Shown one piece after another: positions 31,981 to 41,163 of a stretch of DNA of 64,000 bases. The notes under the pieces are model-generated. The model was not told the DNA's origin. It worked only from the letters and a program-made list of their open reading frames with translations, and made no database searches. Location of the stretch: assembly GCA_964536805.1 (NCBI GenBank), contig CAZHYQ010000010.1:47132-111131 (forward strand), in the 5' to 3' direction. The translations under genes were made by a program, and so were the position numbers. Every line of letters begins with the position of its first letter. Position 1 is the first letter of the stretch. This DNA comes from Longilinea sp964536805. GTDB lineage: Bacteria; Chloroflexota; Anaerolineae; Anaerolineales; Anaerolineaceae.

Positions 31981-33237
31981 CTATAGCATCAGCCGCAAAG
32001 GCTGCTCAAGATTGAGCGCCAATGCCTGCATGAACCTGGCTGCTTCCGCGCCGTCGGTCACGCGGTGGTCGGCGGAGATCGTCGCCTTCATACGCGTCCC
32101 AATACCCACCTGTCCGTCCTTAATCACCGGTACCTGCTTGGCCGATCCGACCGCCAAAATGGCGGCTTCCGGCGGGTTGATGATGGCGATGAAATGGTCG
32201 ACCTCAAACATGCCCAGATTGCTGATTGAAAAAGTAGAGCCTTCAATATCTTCCGGTCGGACTTTGCCGGCCCGGGCGCGGGCGACCATTTCCTTAACCT
32301 CGGAAGCTATCACACGCAGCGGTTTTAGGTCGGCATCCTTTACAACCACGGTCATCAGTCCGGCATCCATTGCCACAGCCACGCCTACGTTCACATGCCC
32401 ATGGCGGATGATCTCGTTGCCATTCAGCGATGCATTGATTCCGGGAAATTGCCGTAATGCCAGCGCAATGCCTTTGACAATGAAATCATTCACCGATAGT
32501 TTCTGATCATCCTGCAGCAGTTCATTGGCTTGTTTTCGCAGCACCATGAGCGCATCCATGTCAAATTCGTGGGTGACATAAAAATGCGGGACGCCCTGTT
32601 TTGCTTCAACCATGCGGCGGCCAATAATTCCCCTGAGTTTATTTAAGGGGACGATTTCGTCGGGTGGCGCGATCGAACCGGCCTGCCAGGCTATCTGCGG
32701 TACCGAAGCCGCGGCCGGTGTGGATGAAACCGCTGGCTGTTGCGGAGCGGTCAGGTTTCCTTCAACATCGCGTTTGACAATCCGGCCGCCAGGACCTGTG
32801 CCTTGGACCATTTTAAGATCCAATCCTTTTTCAGAGGCGATACGCCTGGCCAGCGGCGATGCCTTAACCATACCGCCTTCAAAGGCTGCCGGTATTGCAG
32901 CCGCAACCGGTGCAACTGCCACATTCTTTTCCGCGGCTGGCTCTGGTTTTTCTACTTTGGTTTCACTGCTTACCCCCGGCAAGTCAGTGACTTTTTCACC
33001 GGGTTGGGCAATAACCGCAATTGGCGTACCAACGGGGACCACATCGCCTTGTTCCACCAGACGGCGGTTCAAAATGCCGGTGTAACTCGAATCAACCTCG
33101 ACGGTGGCCTTATCGGTTTCGATCTCGGCAAGCACATCACCCTTGTTGATTGGATCGCCTTCGCTTTTAACCCAGCGCACCAGGGTGCCCTCGGCCATAT
33201 CAAATCCTAATTTGGGCATCGTGACAATATCAGCCAT
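31981..33237 (-). CDS. 2-oxoacid dehydrogenase E2 (dihydrolipoyl acyltransferase)
   Basis: 418 aa from the ATG at 33237 (AGGAGG 7 nt upstream; a GTG one codon earlier is less well placed). Domains: one lipoyl domain (~1-80) with the lipoylated Lys in IETDKATVEV, an Ala/Pro linker, an E3/E1-binding domain (ASPLARRIASEKGLDL, ~127-142), a second linker, and the acyltransferase core (~205-418) ending near ADHRVTDGAEAARFM with the active-site His and Asp. It passes the acyl group to CoA. Its start overlaps the E1-beta stop by 1 nt (TGATG). No E3 gene is in the operon, so dihydrolipoamide dehydrogenase must come from elsewhere. Substrate: pyruvate or acetoin type. Confidence 0.93.
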   Translation of the reverse strand: MADIVTMPKLGFDMAEGTLVRWVKSEGDPINKGDVLAEIETDKATVEVDSSYTGILNRRLVEQGDVVPVGTPIAVIAQPGEKVTDLPGVSSETKVEKPEPAAEKNVAVAPVAAAIPAAFEGGMVKASPLARRIASEKGLDLKMVQGTGPGGRIVKRDVEGNLTAPQQPAVSSTPAAASVPQIAWQAGSIAPPDEIVPLNKLRGIIGRRMVEAKQGVPHFYVTHEFDMDALMVLRKQANELLQDDQKLSVNDFIVKGIALALRQFPGINASLNGNEIIRHGHVNVGVAVAMDAGLMTVVVKDADLKPLRVIASEVKEMVARARAGKVRPEDIEGSTFSISNLGMFEVDHFIAIINPPEAAILAVGSAKQVPVIKDGQVGIGTRMKATISADHRVTDGAEAARFMQALALNLEQPLRLML

Positions 33238-34208
33238 CACAACACCTCCTTGACCGCCGCAACAACATCATCCACGTTTGGAATGGCTGACTGCTCCAGG
33301 GCGCGGTTATAGGGCAGCGGCACTTCTTTCTGGGCAACCCGCTTGATGGGTGCATCCACATAATCAAAAGCCTGCTCATAGATGCGTGCGGAAATTTCAG
33401 AACCGACGCCGAACGATTTCCAACCTTCTTCCACGATGACCGCCCGGTTGGTTTTCTTGAACGATTCGATTACCGGATCCATATCCAGCGGACGAAGCGT
33501 GCGCAGGTCGACAATTTCGGCCTCGATTCCTTCCTTGGCAAGGTGGTCAGCTGCTTTAAGGGAAATTTCGAGCATTTTGCTGTAGGTGACAATGGTGACA
33601 TCTTTGCCAGGACGCTGAACGGTCGATTTTCCGATCGGGACAATATAATCGCCTTCGGGGACTTCACCACGAGTCTGGTACAGGGTGGCATGCTCGATGA
33701 ACATGACGGGATCATTACTGCGGATTGCCGCTTTCAGCAAACCCTTGGCATCAGCCGGTGTTCCAGGAGCTACCACCACCAACCCGGGGAAATGAGCAAA
33801 AATGGCGTCAGGTGTTTGCGAATGCGTGGCGCCCAGCTGGCGTCCGCCGCCGCTGACGGTGCGGATGACCAGCGGTAAAACCATTTGCCCGCCGAACATA
33901 TAATGCATCTTGGCAGCTTCGTTGACGATATGATCCATGGCGGAAAAGGCAAAGTTGATGGTCATTAACTCTGCTACCGGGCGCAAACCGGTCAAAGCAG
34001 CCCCGATTCCTGATCCAATGATGGCCGCTTCCGAGATGGGTGTATCGCGAACACGCTCAGCGCCGAAATGATCGTAAAAGCCCTTGGTAACCGCATAAGT
34101 GCCGCCCCAAACGCCTACTTCCTCCCCCATGATGAACACCTTGGGGTCTTTTTCCATTTCTTCCCACAAAGCCTGGGAAATGGCCTCACGCATCGTTATT
34201 TTTGCCAT
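33237..34208 (-). CDS. 2-oxoacid dehydrogenase E1 beta
   Basis: 323 aa. Typical landmarks: MREAISQALWEEMEKD, VFIMGEEVGVWGGTYAVTKG (~24-43), DTPISEAAIIGSGIGAAL (~96) and MTINFAFSAMDHIVNEAAK (~121-139). It pairs with E1 alpha as a thiamine-diphosphate heterotetramer that decarboxylates a 2-oxoacid and reductively acylates E2. GGAGGCGG lies 7 nt before the ATG. It sits 11 nt downstream of E1 alpha and overlaps E2. Confidence 0.94.
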   Translation of the reverse strand: MAKITMREAISQALWEEMEKDPKVFIMGEEVGVWGGTYAVTKGFYDHFGAERVRDTPISEAAIIGSGIGAALTGLRPVAELMTINFAFSAMDHIVNEAAKMHYMFGGQMVLPLVIRTVSGGGRQLGATHSQTPDAIFAHFPGLVVVAPGTPADAKGLLKAAIRSNDPVMFIEHATLYQTRGEVPEGDYIVPIGKSTVQRPGKDVTIVTYSKMLEISLKAADHLAKEGIEAEIVDLRTLRPLDMDPVIESFKKTNRAVIVEEGWKSFGVGSEISARIYEQAFDYVDAPIKRVAQKEVPLPYNRALEQSAIPNVDDVVAAVKEVL

Positions 34209-34219
34209 TTTCCCGCCTC

Positions 34220-35182
34220 CTAATAGGTCTCAACGTAAATATTGCTGTAAAGTTCTTCGGGGGCAGGATCGGGACTTGCTTCTGCAAATTCCACTGCATC
34301 TCGAATTTCATCTTCAACCGCATCCTCCAGGCCAGTGATTTCCTCTTCGCCTGCGATGCCCTGCTCAATTAAGAGCTTGCGGCACATTCCAATGGGATCA
34401 TTTTCCTGGTACCGGTGAACCTCATCCGCCTTGCGATAACGTTCGGGATCGCCCATGGAATGCCCCCGGAAACGGTATGTCTCGACCTCCAGGAAACGCG
34501 GGCCGCCGCCAGCGCGGATTTCTTCCAGCATTTTTTCGCTGGCTGCCCGTACTGCCAGAACATCCATGCCGTTAACCACGTCATTCTTAATGCCGTAACC
34601 GACCGCTTTTTGGCGGATTTCAGAGACAGCCGAAGCACGTTCAACCGAAGTGCCCATGCCGTATTGATTGTTCTCGCAAACCCACAAAACGGGTAAATTC
34701 CATACCTTTGACAGGTTGACCGCTTCATGGAAATAGCCGATATTTGTCGAGCCGTCGCCGAACATGCAAATGGTGACGCCCGTTGTTTTACTGTAAAGGT
34801 CGCCCAGGGCTAGGCCAGCCGCAAGCGGCAGATGTGCTCCGACGATGGCATGGCCGCCCCAGAAATTCTTCTTCACATCGGCCATGTGCATCGAACCGCC
34901 CTTGCCCTGCGAACAGCCGGTCGCCTTGCCAAGCAGCTCGGCAATAATCTCGCGGGCTGACAGGCCGCTGTTATAAGCCACACCGTGATCGCGATAGGCT
35001 GTGATGACGCGATCCTCAGATCGCCGGGCGGAGATCAGACCGGTAGATACCGCCTCCTGACCGATATACAGGTGCAGAAAGCCGCCAATCTTGCCCTGCT
35101 GGTAAAGTTCTGCCGCCCGTTCTTCAATCCGACGAATAGCCACCATCTGGTGGTACAAATTTAGGTATTCCTGTTTTTCCAT
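34220..35182 (-). CDS. 2-oxoacid dehydrogenase E1 alpha (pyruvate/acetoin type)
   Basis: 320 aa. The ThDP motif begins GDGSTNIGYFHEA and ends ENNQYGMGTS (~145-178). RRIEERAAELYQQGKIGGFLH (given in part, ~17-37) and YRFRGHSMGDPERYR (phosphorylation-loop region, ~248) are characteristic of the E1 component of pyruvate/acetoin dehydrogenases. First gene of the E1a-E1b-E2 operon. GGAGGAAA precedes the ATG, and an extended -10 lies about 100 nt upstream. Confidence 0.94.
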   Translation of the reverse strand: MEKQEYLNLYHQMVAIRRIEERAAELYQQGKIGGFLHLYIGQEAVSTGLISARRSEDRVITAYRDHGVAYNSGLSAREIIAELLGKATGCSQGKGGSMHMADVKKNFWGGHAIVGAHLPLAAGLALGDLYSKTTGVTICMFGDGSTNIGYFHEAVNLSKVWNLPVLWVCENNQYGMGTSVERASAVSEIRQKAVGYGIKNDVVNGMDVLAVRAASEKMLEEIRAGGGPRFLEVETYRFRGHSMGDPERYRKADEVHRYQENDPIGMCRKLLIEQGIAGEEEITGLEDAVEDEIRDAVEFAEASPDPAPEELYSNIYVETY

Positions 35183-35284
35183 GAGGATTTCCTCCAGCTG
35201 CGACGCTTTCTATCCTACTCGTAATGCCAAAGATTCAATGAGGGTAATTACGAGATTAATGATCTTATTTTATTAACTCCCGGA

Positions 35285-35293
35285 ATTATACCA
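35285..35293 (-). promoter_or_regulatory. Extended -10 promoter of the dehydrogenase operon
   Basis: TGGTATAAT on the minus strand (complement of 35285-35293). The 257-bp spacer 35183-35439 holds this element and AT-rich sequence; I see no terminator for the permease gene and no small gene in it. Confidence 0.55.
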
Positions 35294-35439
35294 GAATCGA
35301 TATTCAATTGCACGTGTTTGATCTATTCTGTACATTACTCATATAAAAATATAATATTCAGGACAGGTTTGAGGTTCTTTGAAGACATGCCAGCAAAGCC
35401 TCAAAATCCTGATCCATAAAATACGCAATAAATTGAATA

Positions 35440-37053
35440 TTATTCTTCCGGAATACTGGAGAAGGGAGTAAAGACGCTCATTCCTTCACGGCGAAGCAGA
35501 ACTGCCCGCCAGGTAAACCAGATCAGACCCACAATCAAACCGCCAGCCAGGACGAGAATGTCCAATATACCAACCGGACTTCCTTCTGCCGGATAAACAA
35601 ACGCCATCATGACCATCCAACCCAAATAAATCAAGGACAATAATCCGCTAATGCCAAGCAGTATGGTTTGGCCAATCTTAACCGGGTTAATTCCATTTTT
35701 ATTCCAACGCCGTCGAGCCAGTGGAAAGAAAACCGCAGCCAGGGCAGGAAAAACCTGGAGGCACACCATCGCAAACAAGGTGGCATTGATCGTTTTCATC
35801 ACCCCATAGCTTGCCGCCAGAGAGACGCCGATTTCTGCCAGGATGGACACAAATAGAACAGCAAACAACGGGGTCTGGTATCGGGTATGCAGCGCCTTGA
35901 CAAAACCAGGCATCATCTGGTCATCGGCCCAGGCAGAAACCAAGCGCCCCAATGAACGCAGAAATGCCTGTACGGCCGCGACCAAAGCAGCAAGCACGCC
36001 CAGTGTAGATAATACAAATAACGCATAGATCGGTCTGAGCAGCACGGCGTAAAAAGGCAGCCAGGGGAGAGCCGGGGTTTCAAGTTGATTATTATACAAA
36101 AACAAATGACTTTCCGCGGCAAGCCAATCAGCCGGAAGGACGCGATTAACCAGCAAAACCGTCACGATTGCCAGACCGCCGCAGGCTAGAACAGCCGCCA
36201 ATCCCCCAATAAATGCGGTATTGAACAGTTTACCTTTGACTTCGCCGGAATTTAGAACGTGCAAGCGGGCGCCAAAAAAAACAAGGTAACCCAATGGAAT
36301 CCCAGCCAGGAACAGCGCCCCCGGCGTACCGCTGAAAATCAGCGATAGCGACCGCGCTGCAGTTACCTGCCCTGCATAGCTATCTTCGCCCATCACCAGG
36401 TTCCATTGTGCCGGAAAATTGGCCGGATCGGCTGTGAGCAGTTGAATTAAAATGGCAAGCCAGCCTAGCAAACCCAAAGCCAGGCATGCCCATAAGATCC
36501 TTGAGTGAATTTTAGGCGGTAAAATGCTGAAAAGAAAAGCAAGTAAAACAATCACCGTACCGGTGGTAATGGCGCCTTGCGGCTGCATGATAGCTTGGCC
36601 GTAAGATGCAAGGCTGGTATTGTTCAACAGGGCGCTTGTATACAGAATAAAGGGTGTCAGGACGGCCTGGGCTACCAGAACAGCCAAAGCTCCAACAACG
36701 GCAAGCACTGCAATCAGTAGCGCAAAACTGCCTGCAAAAGCCACTGGCGCAGGCAGCACGCGGCTGGTAAATAAATAATCTGCACCAGATCTCGGTACCA
36801 CGGTTCCAATCAACGCGTACAAAAGCACCAATAGTAAGTTAAACCCAATGGCAATTGCCAGAACGCCGCCCATATCTGCGGAAGGCCATAATCCGATGCC
36901 AATTCCCAAGGGCAGCAACTCGGCCATTGCCAGACAACCAGCGACGGCCAGCGCGGCAATATTTAATTGAGATAGATTGCGTTGAAGCCGGATGGTTGTT
37001 TGATTCTCAACCGGCACTTCGGTCGCAGCCGGGTGTTCTGTGATTTCGGACAT
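35440..37053 (-). CDS. APC-superfamily amino acid permease
   Basis: 537 aa with about 12-14 hydrophobic segments and hydrophilic termini. The first helix region (AALAVAGCLAMAELLPLGIG) and the following GxxxPRSGADYLFTSRVL segment resemble the APC pattern GxxxPxxGGxYxY, with SGADYLF here. A cytoplasmic loop RSLGRLVSAWADDQMMPGF is typical of APC amino acid and polyamine carriers. It probably imports an amino acid or amine with H+ or Na+. The long extracellular loop near ~190-230 (DPANFPAQWNLVMGEDSY) is a common feature in archaeal/Chloroflexota APC proteins. AAGGA precedes the ATG. It is a single gene between ppdK and the dehydrogenase operon; substrate unknown. Confidence 0.82.
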   Translation of the reverse strand: MSEITEHPAATEVPVENQTTIRLQRNLSQLNIAALAVAGCLAMAELLPLGIGIGLWPSADMGGVLAIAIGFNLLLVLLYALIGTVVPRSGADYLFTSRVLPAPVAFAGSFALLIAVLAVVGALAVLVAQAVLTPFILYTSALLNNTSLASYGQAIMQPQGAITTGTVIVLLAFLFSILPPKIHSRILWACLALGLLGWLAILIQLLTADPANFPAQWNLVMGEDSYAGQVTAARSLSLIFSGTPGALFLAGIPLGYLVFFGARLHVLNSGEVKGKLFNTAFIGGLAAVLACGGLAIVTVLLVNRVLPADWLAAESHLFLYNNQLETPALPWLPFYAVLLRPIYALFVLSTLGVLAALVAAVQAFLRSLGRLVSAWADDQMMPGFVKALHTRYQTPLFAVLFVSILAEIGVSLAASYGVMKTINATLFAMVCLQVFPALAAVFFPLARRRWNKNGINPVKIGQTILLGISGLLSLIYLGWMVMMAFVYPAEGSPVGILDILVLAGGLIVGLIWFTWRAVLLRREGMSVFTPFSSIPEE

Positions 37054-37146
37054 ACCCCATCCTTAGCAAGGAAAATATGACGTTAGTGTATTTTACCTGA
37101 TCCGCTTTTGGAAAAAGCCATCTGCAATTAACAGATTAGCAAGCTT

Positions 37147-37184
37147 GAAAAAAATCTCCCTCGCCATTGCTGGGGAGGGAGATT
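37147..37184 (-). terminator. Intrinsic terminator of ppdK
   Basis: A 10-bp stem (37153-37162 with 37175-37184), followed on the minus strand by TTTTTTC. It lies just past the ppdK stop codon. Confidence 0.85.
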
Positions 37185-37206
37185 GATGGTTACGGTAACC
37201 GTGATC

Positions 37207-39999
37207 CTACAGGTCGGTGTTGACTTTACCTGAGGAGTATTTCAAAGCAGCTTTGGCAGCCGCCAGACGCGCAACCGGTACGCGGAACGGAGAGCAACTG
37301 ACGTAATTCTGGCCGATGGTGTGGCAGAATTCAATCGAGTCCGGATCGCCACCGTGTTCGCCACAGATGCCCACTTCCAATTCAGGGCGGGCTTTGCGGC
37401 CGTCATTGACCGCCATTTTCATCAAGCGGCCTACGCCATCCTGGTCCAATGTCTGGAACGGATTCTTGGGCAGGATGTGTTTATCGACATATTCAACAAG
37501 GAAGCTGCGCTCGGCATCATCCCGGCTGTAGCCGAAAGTCATCTGGGTCAGGTCATTGGTGCCAAAGGAGAAGAATTCGGCCACCTTTGCAATTTCCGTG
37601 GCGGTAACAGCCGCGCGAGGAATCTCGATCATGGTACCGAATTTGTAAGTAAAGGTGACTTTTTTCTCGTCCATCACCTTTTTGGCAATTTCCACCAGAC
37701 GGGGTTGAATATGGGTGAGTTCGTTGACATGCCCGGTCAGCGGGATCATCACCTCAGGTCGAACCTTGATACCGCGCAGTGTGCAGTCTGCTGCTGCTTC
37801 AAAGATCGCGCGAACCTGCATCTCGACGATTTCGGGCATAACGATGCTCAGGCGGATACCGCGCAGTCCCATCATCGGGTTGCTCTCATGCAATGATTCT
37901 ACCGTTGCCAGCATTTTTTCAAGGGTGACCACTTCTTTGCTTTCGCCCTTGCCGAGCAAATATGCAGCCGTGTTGTCGACACGCGTGGTGATGATTCTTT
38001 CCTTCAGCTCATCGGCAGAAGGTAGAAACTCATGCAGCGGCGGGTCAATGAGGCGGATAATTACAGGCAGTCCGTCCATGGCCGCAAACAAGCCGTCAAA
38101 ATCAGCCCGCTGTGTGGGCAGAAGCTCATTCAGCGCAGCCGTGCGGCCTTCGCTGGTTTTAGCCATGATCATGCGCTGGACGATGGGCAGCCGTTCGGTC
38201 TCGAAGAACATGTGCTCAGTCCGGCACAACCCGATGCCCTTGGCGCCGTAAGAACGCGCCCGGACGGCATCCTTGGGGTAATCGGCATTTGCCCACACCT
38301 GCAAGCCCACGGTCGGGCTGTTATTTTCGCCCTTGCGGATTCCAGGAGTGGCGCAAATCTCATCAGCCCAGCCAAGTAAGGTCAGCAGATCGGTCTGTTC
38401 TTCCAGGGATGGGATGGTCAAAGCCAATTTACCCAAATAAACTTCGCCGCTTCCGCCGTCAACAGAAATCCATTCGCCTTCTTTTACCACAATGCCGTTG
38501 CAGACCATGGTGCGTTTGTCCAGGTCGATCTTTACAGCCGAAGCGCCAACCACACAGGGTACGCCGAATTGACGTGCGACGACGGCTGCGTGCGAGGTTG
38601 CTCCGCCTTCACTGGTCAGGATTCCCTTGGCCGCCAGCATGCCGTGTACATCATCCGGCTTGGTAAATGGCCGGACCATGATGACATCCTGCTTGCTTTC
38701 CTTGGCCATCTTCTCAGCGGTATCGGCATCAAAATAGATCTGGCCAACCGCGGCACCCGGCGATGCATTCACGCCGGAGGCAAAGAAACGGCCTTCCTTC
38801 TTGGCAGCCTTCTTGGTCTCACTATCAAACTGCGGGTGCAGCAGGGTATCCACCTGATCCGGGCTGATGCGGTTGATCGCTTCCTGTTTGTCGATCAGCT
38901 TTTCACCAACCATGTCGACGGCAACTTTCACGGCAGCGCGTGCAGTGCGTTTGCCATTGCGGGTTTGCAGCATCCACAGGCGGCCGCGTTCAATGGTAAA
39001 TTCGACATCCTGCAGGTCTTTGTAATGCAGTTCAAGCTTGGCAGTGATCTCCATGAATTGCTTGTAGGCTTCTGGGAGATCCTTGACCATGTTTTCAATT
39101 TTTTCGGTATTTCGAATGCCGGCAACAACATCTTCGCCTTGGGCATTCAACAGGTAATCGCCGTACATTTTCTTCTCGCCGGTGGCGGGATTGCGGGTAA
39201 AGGCAACACCCGTTCCGGAATCGGTACCCATGTTTCCGAACACCATCGTCACAATGTTGACCGCGGTACCCAGATCATCGGGAATGCCGGTGGCGCGGCG
39301 GTAATCGACCGCCCGCTTACCCTGCCAGGATTTGAAGACTGCTTCTGTTGCCAGGCGCATTTGTTCCAGCGGATCCTGCGGGAATTCGAAACCCTTGTGT
39401 TTCCGGACTACTTTCTTGAACTCGGCTACCAATTCTTTCAGGTCGTCAGCGGTCAAATCGATATCGAGTTTGTAGCCTTTGATCGATTTGAATTCGTCCA
39501 AAACGTCTTCGAATGCCTCATCGGGCATGCCCAAAACCACCGAGCCAAACATCTGGATCAAGCGGCGGTATGAGTCAAAAACGAAACGCTCATTCTTGGT
39601 CAACTTGACCATGCTCTGGGCGGTTTCGTCATTCAAGCCGATGTTTAAAACCGTATCCATCATGCCTGGCATCGAGAACTTGGCGCCGGAACGGCATGAA
39701 ACCAATAATGGATTATCAACACCCCCAAACTTCTTGCCTGCTTCATTTTCAATTGCTTTCAGCGCGACCATCATCTGGTCCCACTGTCCCTCAGGGAAAG
39801 CCCCTTTGGCCTGATAAGCATTGCAGGCTTCAGTGGTGACGGTGAAACCGGGCGGCACTGGAACACCAAGGCGCGCCATTTCAGCCAGATTGGCACCCTT
39901 GCCGCCGAGCAGTCCGCGTACGCGCTCCCAATCCCCGCCAACGTACTTTTCAGCCTGTTCGAGTTCGTGGAATAAATAAACCCACTTTTTTGAATCCAT
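37207..39999 (-). CDS. ppdK: Pyruvate, phosphate dikinase
   Basis: 930 aa. N-terminal ATP-grasp domain (GGKGANLAEMARLGVPVPPG, ~29-48), central swivelling phosphohistidine domain with EGGATSHAAVVARQFGVP (catalytic His, ~479-496), C-terminal PEP-binding barrel with GLCRTEHMFF and the active Cys in VGICGEHGGDPDS. It interconverts pyruvate + ATP + Pi and PEP + AMP + PPi, allowing gluconeogenesis or PPi-dependent glycolysis. It is slightly longer than the usual ~880 aa. AGGAGG is 5 nt before the ATG. It is a monocistronic gene with its own extended -10 promoter and terminator. Confidence 0.97.
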   Translation of the reverse strand: MDSKKWVYLFHELEQAEKYVGGDWERVRGLLGGKGANLAEMARLGVPVPPGFTVTTEACNAYQAKGAFPEGQWDQMMVALKAIENEAGKKFGGVDNPLLVSCRSGAKFSMPGMMDTVLNIGLNDETAQSMVKLTKNERFVFDSYRRLIQMFGSVVLGMPDEAFEDVLDEFKSIKGYKLDIDLTADDLKELVAEFKKVVRKHKGFEFPQDPLEQMRLATEAVFKSWQGKRAVDYRRATGIPDDLGTAVNIVTMVFGNMGTDSGTGVAFTRNPATGEKKMYGDYLLNAQGEDVVAGIRNTEKIENMVKDLPEAYKQFMEITAKLELHYKDLQDVEFTIERGRLWMLQTRNGKRTARAAVKVAVDMVGEKLIDKQEAINRISPDQVDTLLHPQFDSETKKAAKKEGRFFASGVNASPGAAVGQIYFDADTAEKMAKESKQDVIMVRPFTKPDDVHGMLAAKGILTSEGGATSHAAVVARQFGVPCVVGASAVKIDLDKRTMVCNGIVVKEGEWISVDGGSGEVYLGKLALTIPSLEEQTDLLTLLGWADEICATPGIRKGENNSPTVGLQVWANADYPKDAVRARSYGAKGIGLCRTEHMFFETERLPIVQRMIMAKTSEGRTAALNELLPTQRADFDGLFAAMDGLPVIIRLIDPPLHEFLPSADELKERIITTRVDNTAAYLLGKGESKEVVTLEKMLATVESLHESNPMMGLRGIRLSIVMPEIVEMQVRAIFEAAADCTLRGIKVRPEVMIPLTGHVNELTHIQPRLVEIAKKVMDEKKVTFTYKFGTMIEIPRAAVTATEIAKVAEFFSFGTNDLTQMTFGYSRDDAERSFLVEYVDKHILPKNPFQTLDQDGVGRLMKMAVNDGRKARPELEVGICGEHGGDPDSIEFCHTIGQNYVSCSPFRVPVARLAAAKAALKYSSGKVNTDL

Positions 40000-40072
40000 A
40001 CGATCCTCCTAAAATTTTGCGATACAAAACCCCTCGCAGGGATTATCTGTCCAAATGGCCATTAAGTATGGC

Positions 40073-40081
40073 ATTATACCA
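40073..40081 (-). promoter_or_regulatory. Extended -10 promoter of ppdK
   Basis: TGGTATAAT on the minus strand. It gives a leader of about 65 nt before the ppdK start. Confidence 0.55.
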
Positions 40082-40266
40082 TCAGATGATTGTAATCAGA
40101 AGGCTGGCAGTGACCTCCCGCTCAGCAGGCTGTCTAAACCATCTTATTTTTCGTGCACTTCTGTCGTAATCCGTTGGAATTTGACTGTAAACCACTTGCA
40201 AGGTATTCGCAGATCAAGTTGTACGATAATTGGGGTAACCAAAAACAGTCTACATCGGAGCAATTC

Positions 40267-40662
40267 ATGAATATACTCGTCATTGATGACGACCCTGCAA
40301 TGACCGACTTGTTAAAGTTGTTGTTGCGACCCACGAATTCTAACGTTATCGCAGCGCACACTGGCAAGGATGGTCTCGCGATAATCAAACAATCGATGCC
40401 AGACATCGTCTTATTGGATTTAATGATGCCTGAAATGGACGGCTGGCAGGTAAGCAAAGAAATTCGCACCTTCAGCCTGGTGCCAATATTGATCCTATCT
40501 GCCCTGGATAGCCCCGGTATGATTGCTGCTGCATTGGATGCCGGCGCGGACGATTATCTGATCAAGCCGGTTCCAAGCGGTGTATTAGTCGCCCATATCA
40601 ACAAATTGGTGCGCCGCAAACACATCGAGCAATTGCGCCTCGAGAGTTATCTCGCCACCTGA
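40267..40662 (+). CDS. Stand-alone response-regulator receiver protein
   Basis: 131 aa from the ATG at 40267 (GGAG 6 nt upstream; a longer ORF start is rejected because the added residues do not belong to the fold). CheY-like receiver: LVIDDDPAM (acidic pocket), VLLDLMMPEMDGW with phospho-acceptor Asp (~52), ILSALD (Thr/Ser position) and DDYLIKPV with the conserved Lys (~102). There is no output domain, only a short helical tail. It accepts phosphate from a histidine kinase and acts by protein contact. The nearest kinase gene (3996-5579) is far away, so pairing is unknown. Confidence 0.9.
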   Translation: MNILVIDDDPAMTDLLKLLLRPTNSNVIAAHTGKDGLAIIKQSMPDIVLLDLMMPEMDGWQVSKEIRTFSLVPILILSALDSPGMIAAALDAGADDYLIKPVPSGVLVAHINKLVRRKHIEQLRLESYLAT

Positions 40663-40692
40663 GTAAATCGTATTGTTGTCAGAAACATGTTT

Positions 40693-40725
40693 GAGCATCC
40701 ACCTGAACAGGTGGATGCTCGTTTT
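40693..40725 (+). terminator. Intrinsic terminator of the receiver gene
   Basis: A 13-bp inverted repeat (40693-40705 / 40708-40720) followed by GTTTTC, about 30 nt after the stop codon. Confidence 0.8.
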
Positions 40726-40794
40726 CCGATGGGAGGAATTAGGCAAAGGCAAATTGTAGTAAAATGAGAGAAATTTTCCGGGGAGAAATGAACC

Positions 40795-41091
40795 GTGCAA
40801 ACCTGTTCCCGCTGCAATATGCAATCTGGCGATTCCCTTACCATATGTCCCAACTGCGGCGCCGACCTGCAGGAATTATCCACCACCGCGGTATCGCTCA
40901 AGCGCTTGCGCCAAAATTCCCGCGTTCTCGTCATCCGGCTGGTCGTTGCGGCGGATGCCTGTCCTGCCTGTCAGGCGGTTGAAGGAACTTATCCCAAGGA
41001 CAAAGTGCCATCCCTGCCTGTCAAAGGTTGTTCCTGCGGTCAGGGTTGTACTTGTTTTTATGAACCGATGCTGAATGAAATATATCCATAA
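40795..41091 (+). CDS. Small zinc-ribbon protein with second Cys-rich cluster
   Basis: 98 aa starting at GTG 40795, preceded by GGGGAGA. N-terminus: CSRC...CPNCGADL, a zinc ribbon of two CxxC knuckles (~4-25). The C-terminal half has CPAC (~56), then GCSCGQGCTC (~78-87), a second possible metal site. There is no membrane segment. Small proteins like this recur in Chloroflexota; I know no function. It is flanked by terminators on both sides and is a single-gene unit. Confidence 0.7.
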   Translation: MQTCSRCNMQSGDSLTICPNCGADLQELSTTAVSLKRLRQNSRVLVIRLVVAADACPACQAVEGTYPKDKVPSLPVKGCSCGQGCTCFYEPMLNEIYP

Positions 41092-41110
41092 CCAATTTTA
41101 ATAACTAGAA

Positions 41111-41150
41111 ATCAAAAAGCTCCCCAGATAAACTGGGGAGCTTTGATTTG
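41111..41150 (+). terminator. Bidirectional terminator between the zinc protein and hydrolase genes
   Basis: A 12-bp core stem (41116-41127 with 41133-41144) that can extend outward with a bulge (ATCAAA / TTTGAT). It serves the convergent zinc-ribbon and hydrolase genes; T-rich sequence follows on both strands. Confidence 0.82.
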
Positions 41151-41163
41151 CAAAGGGTCATTT

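Noticed and set aside
38569..39573. 334-aa plus-strand ORF inside ppdK
   Set aside because: It lies fully antisense to the certain ppdK gene, has no family motif and no ribosome binding site; it is a shadow of high-GC third-position coding.
40796..40982. Plus-strand ORF overlapping the zinc-ribbon gene in another frame
   Set aside because: It begins upstream with a different frame and lacks the CxxC pattern; the GTG-started zinc-ribbon frame has the ribosome binding site and motifs.
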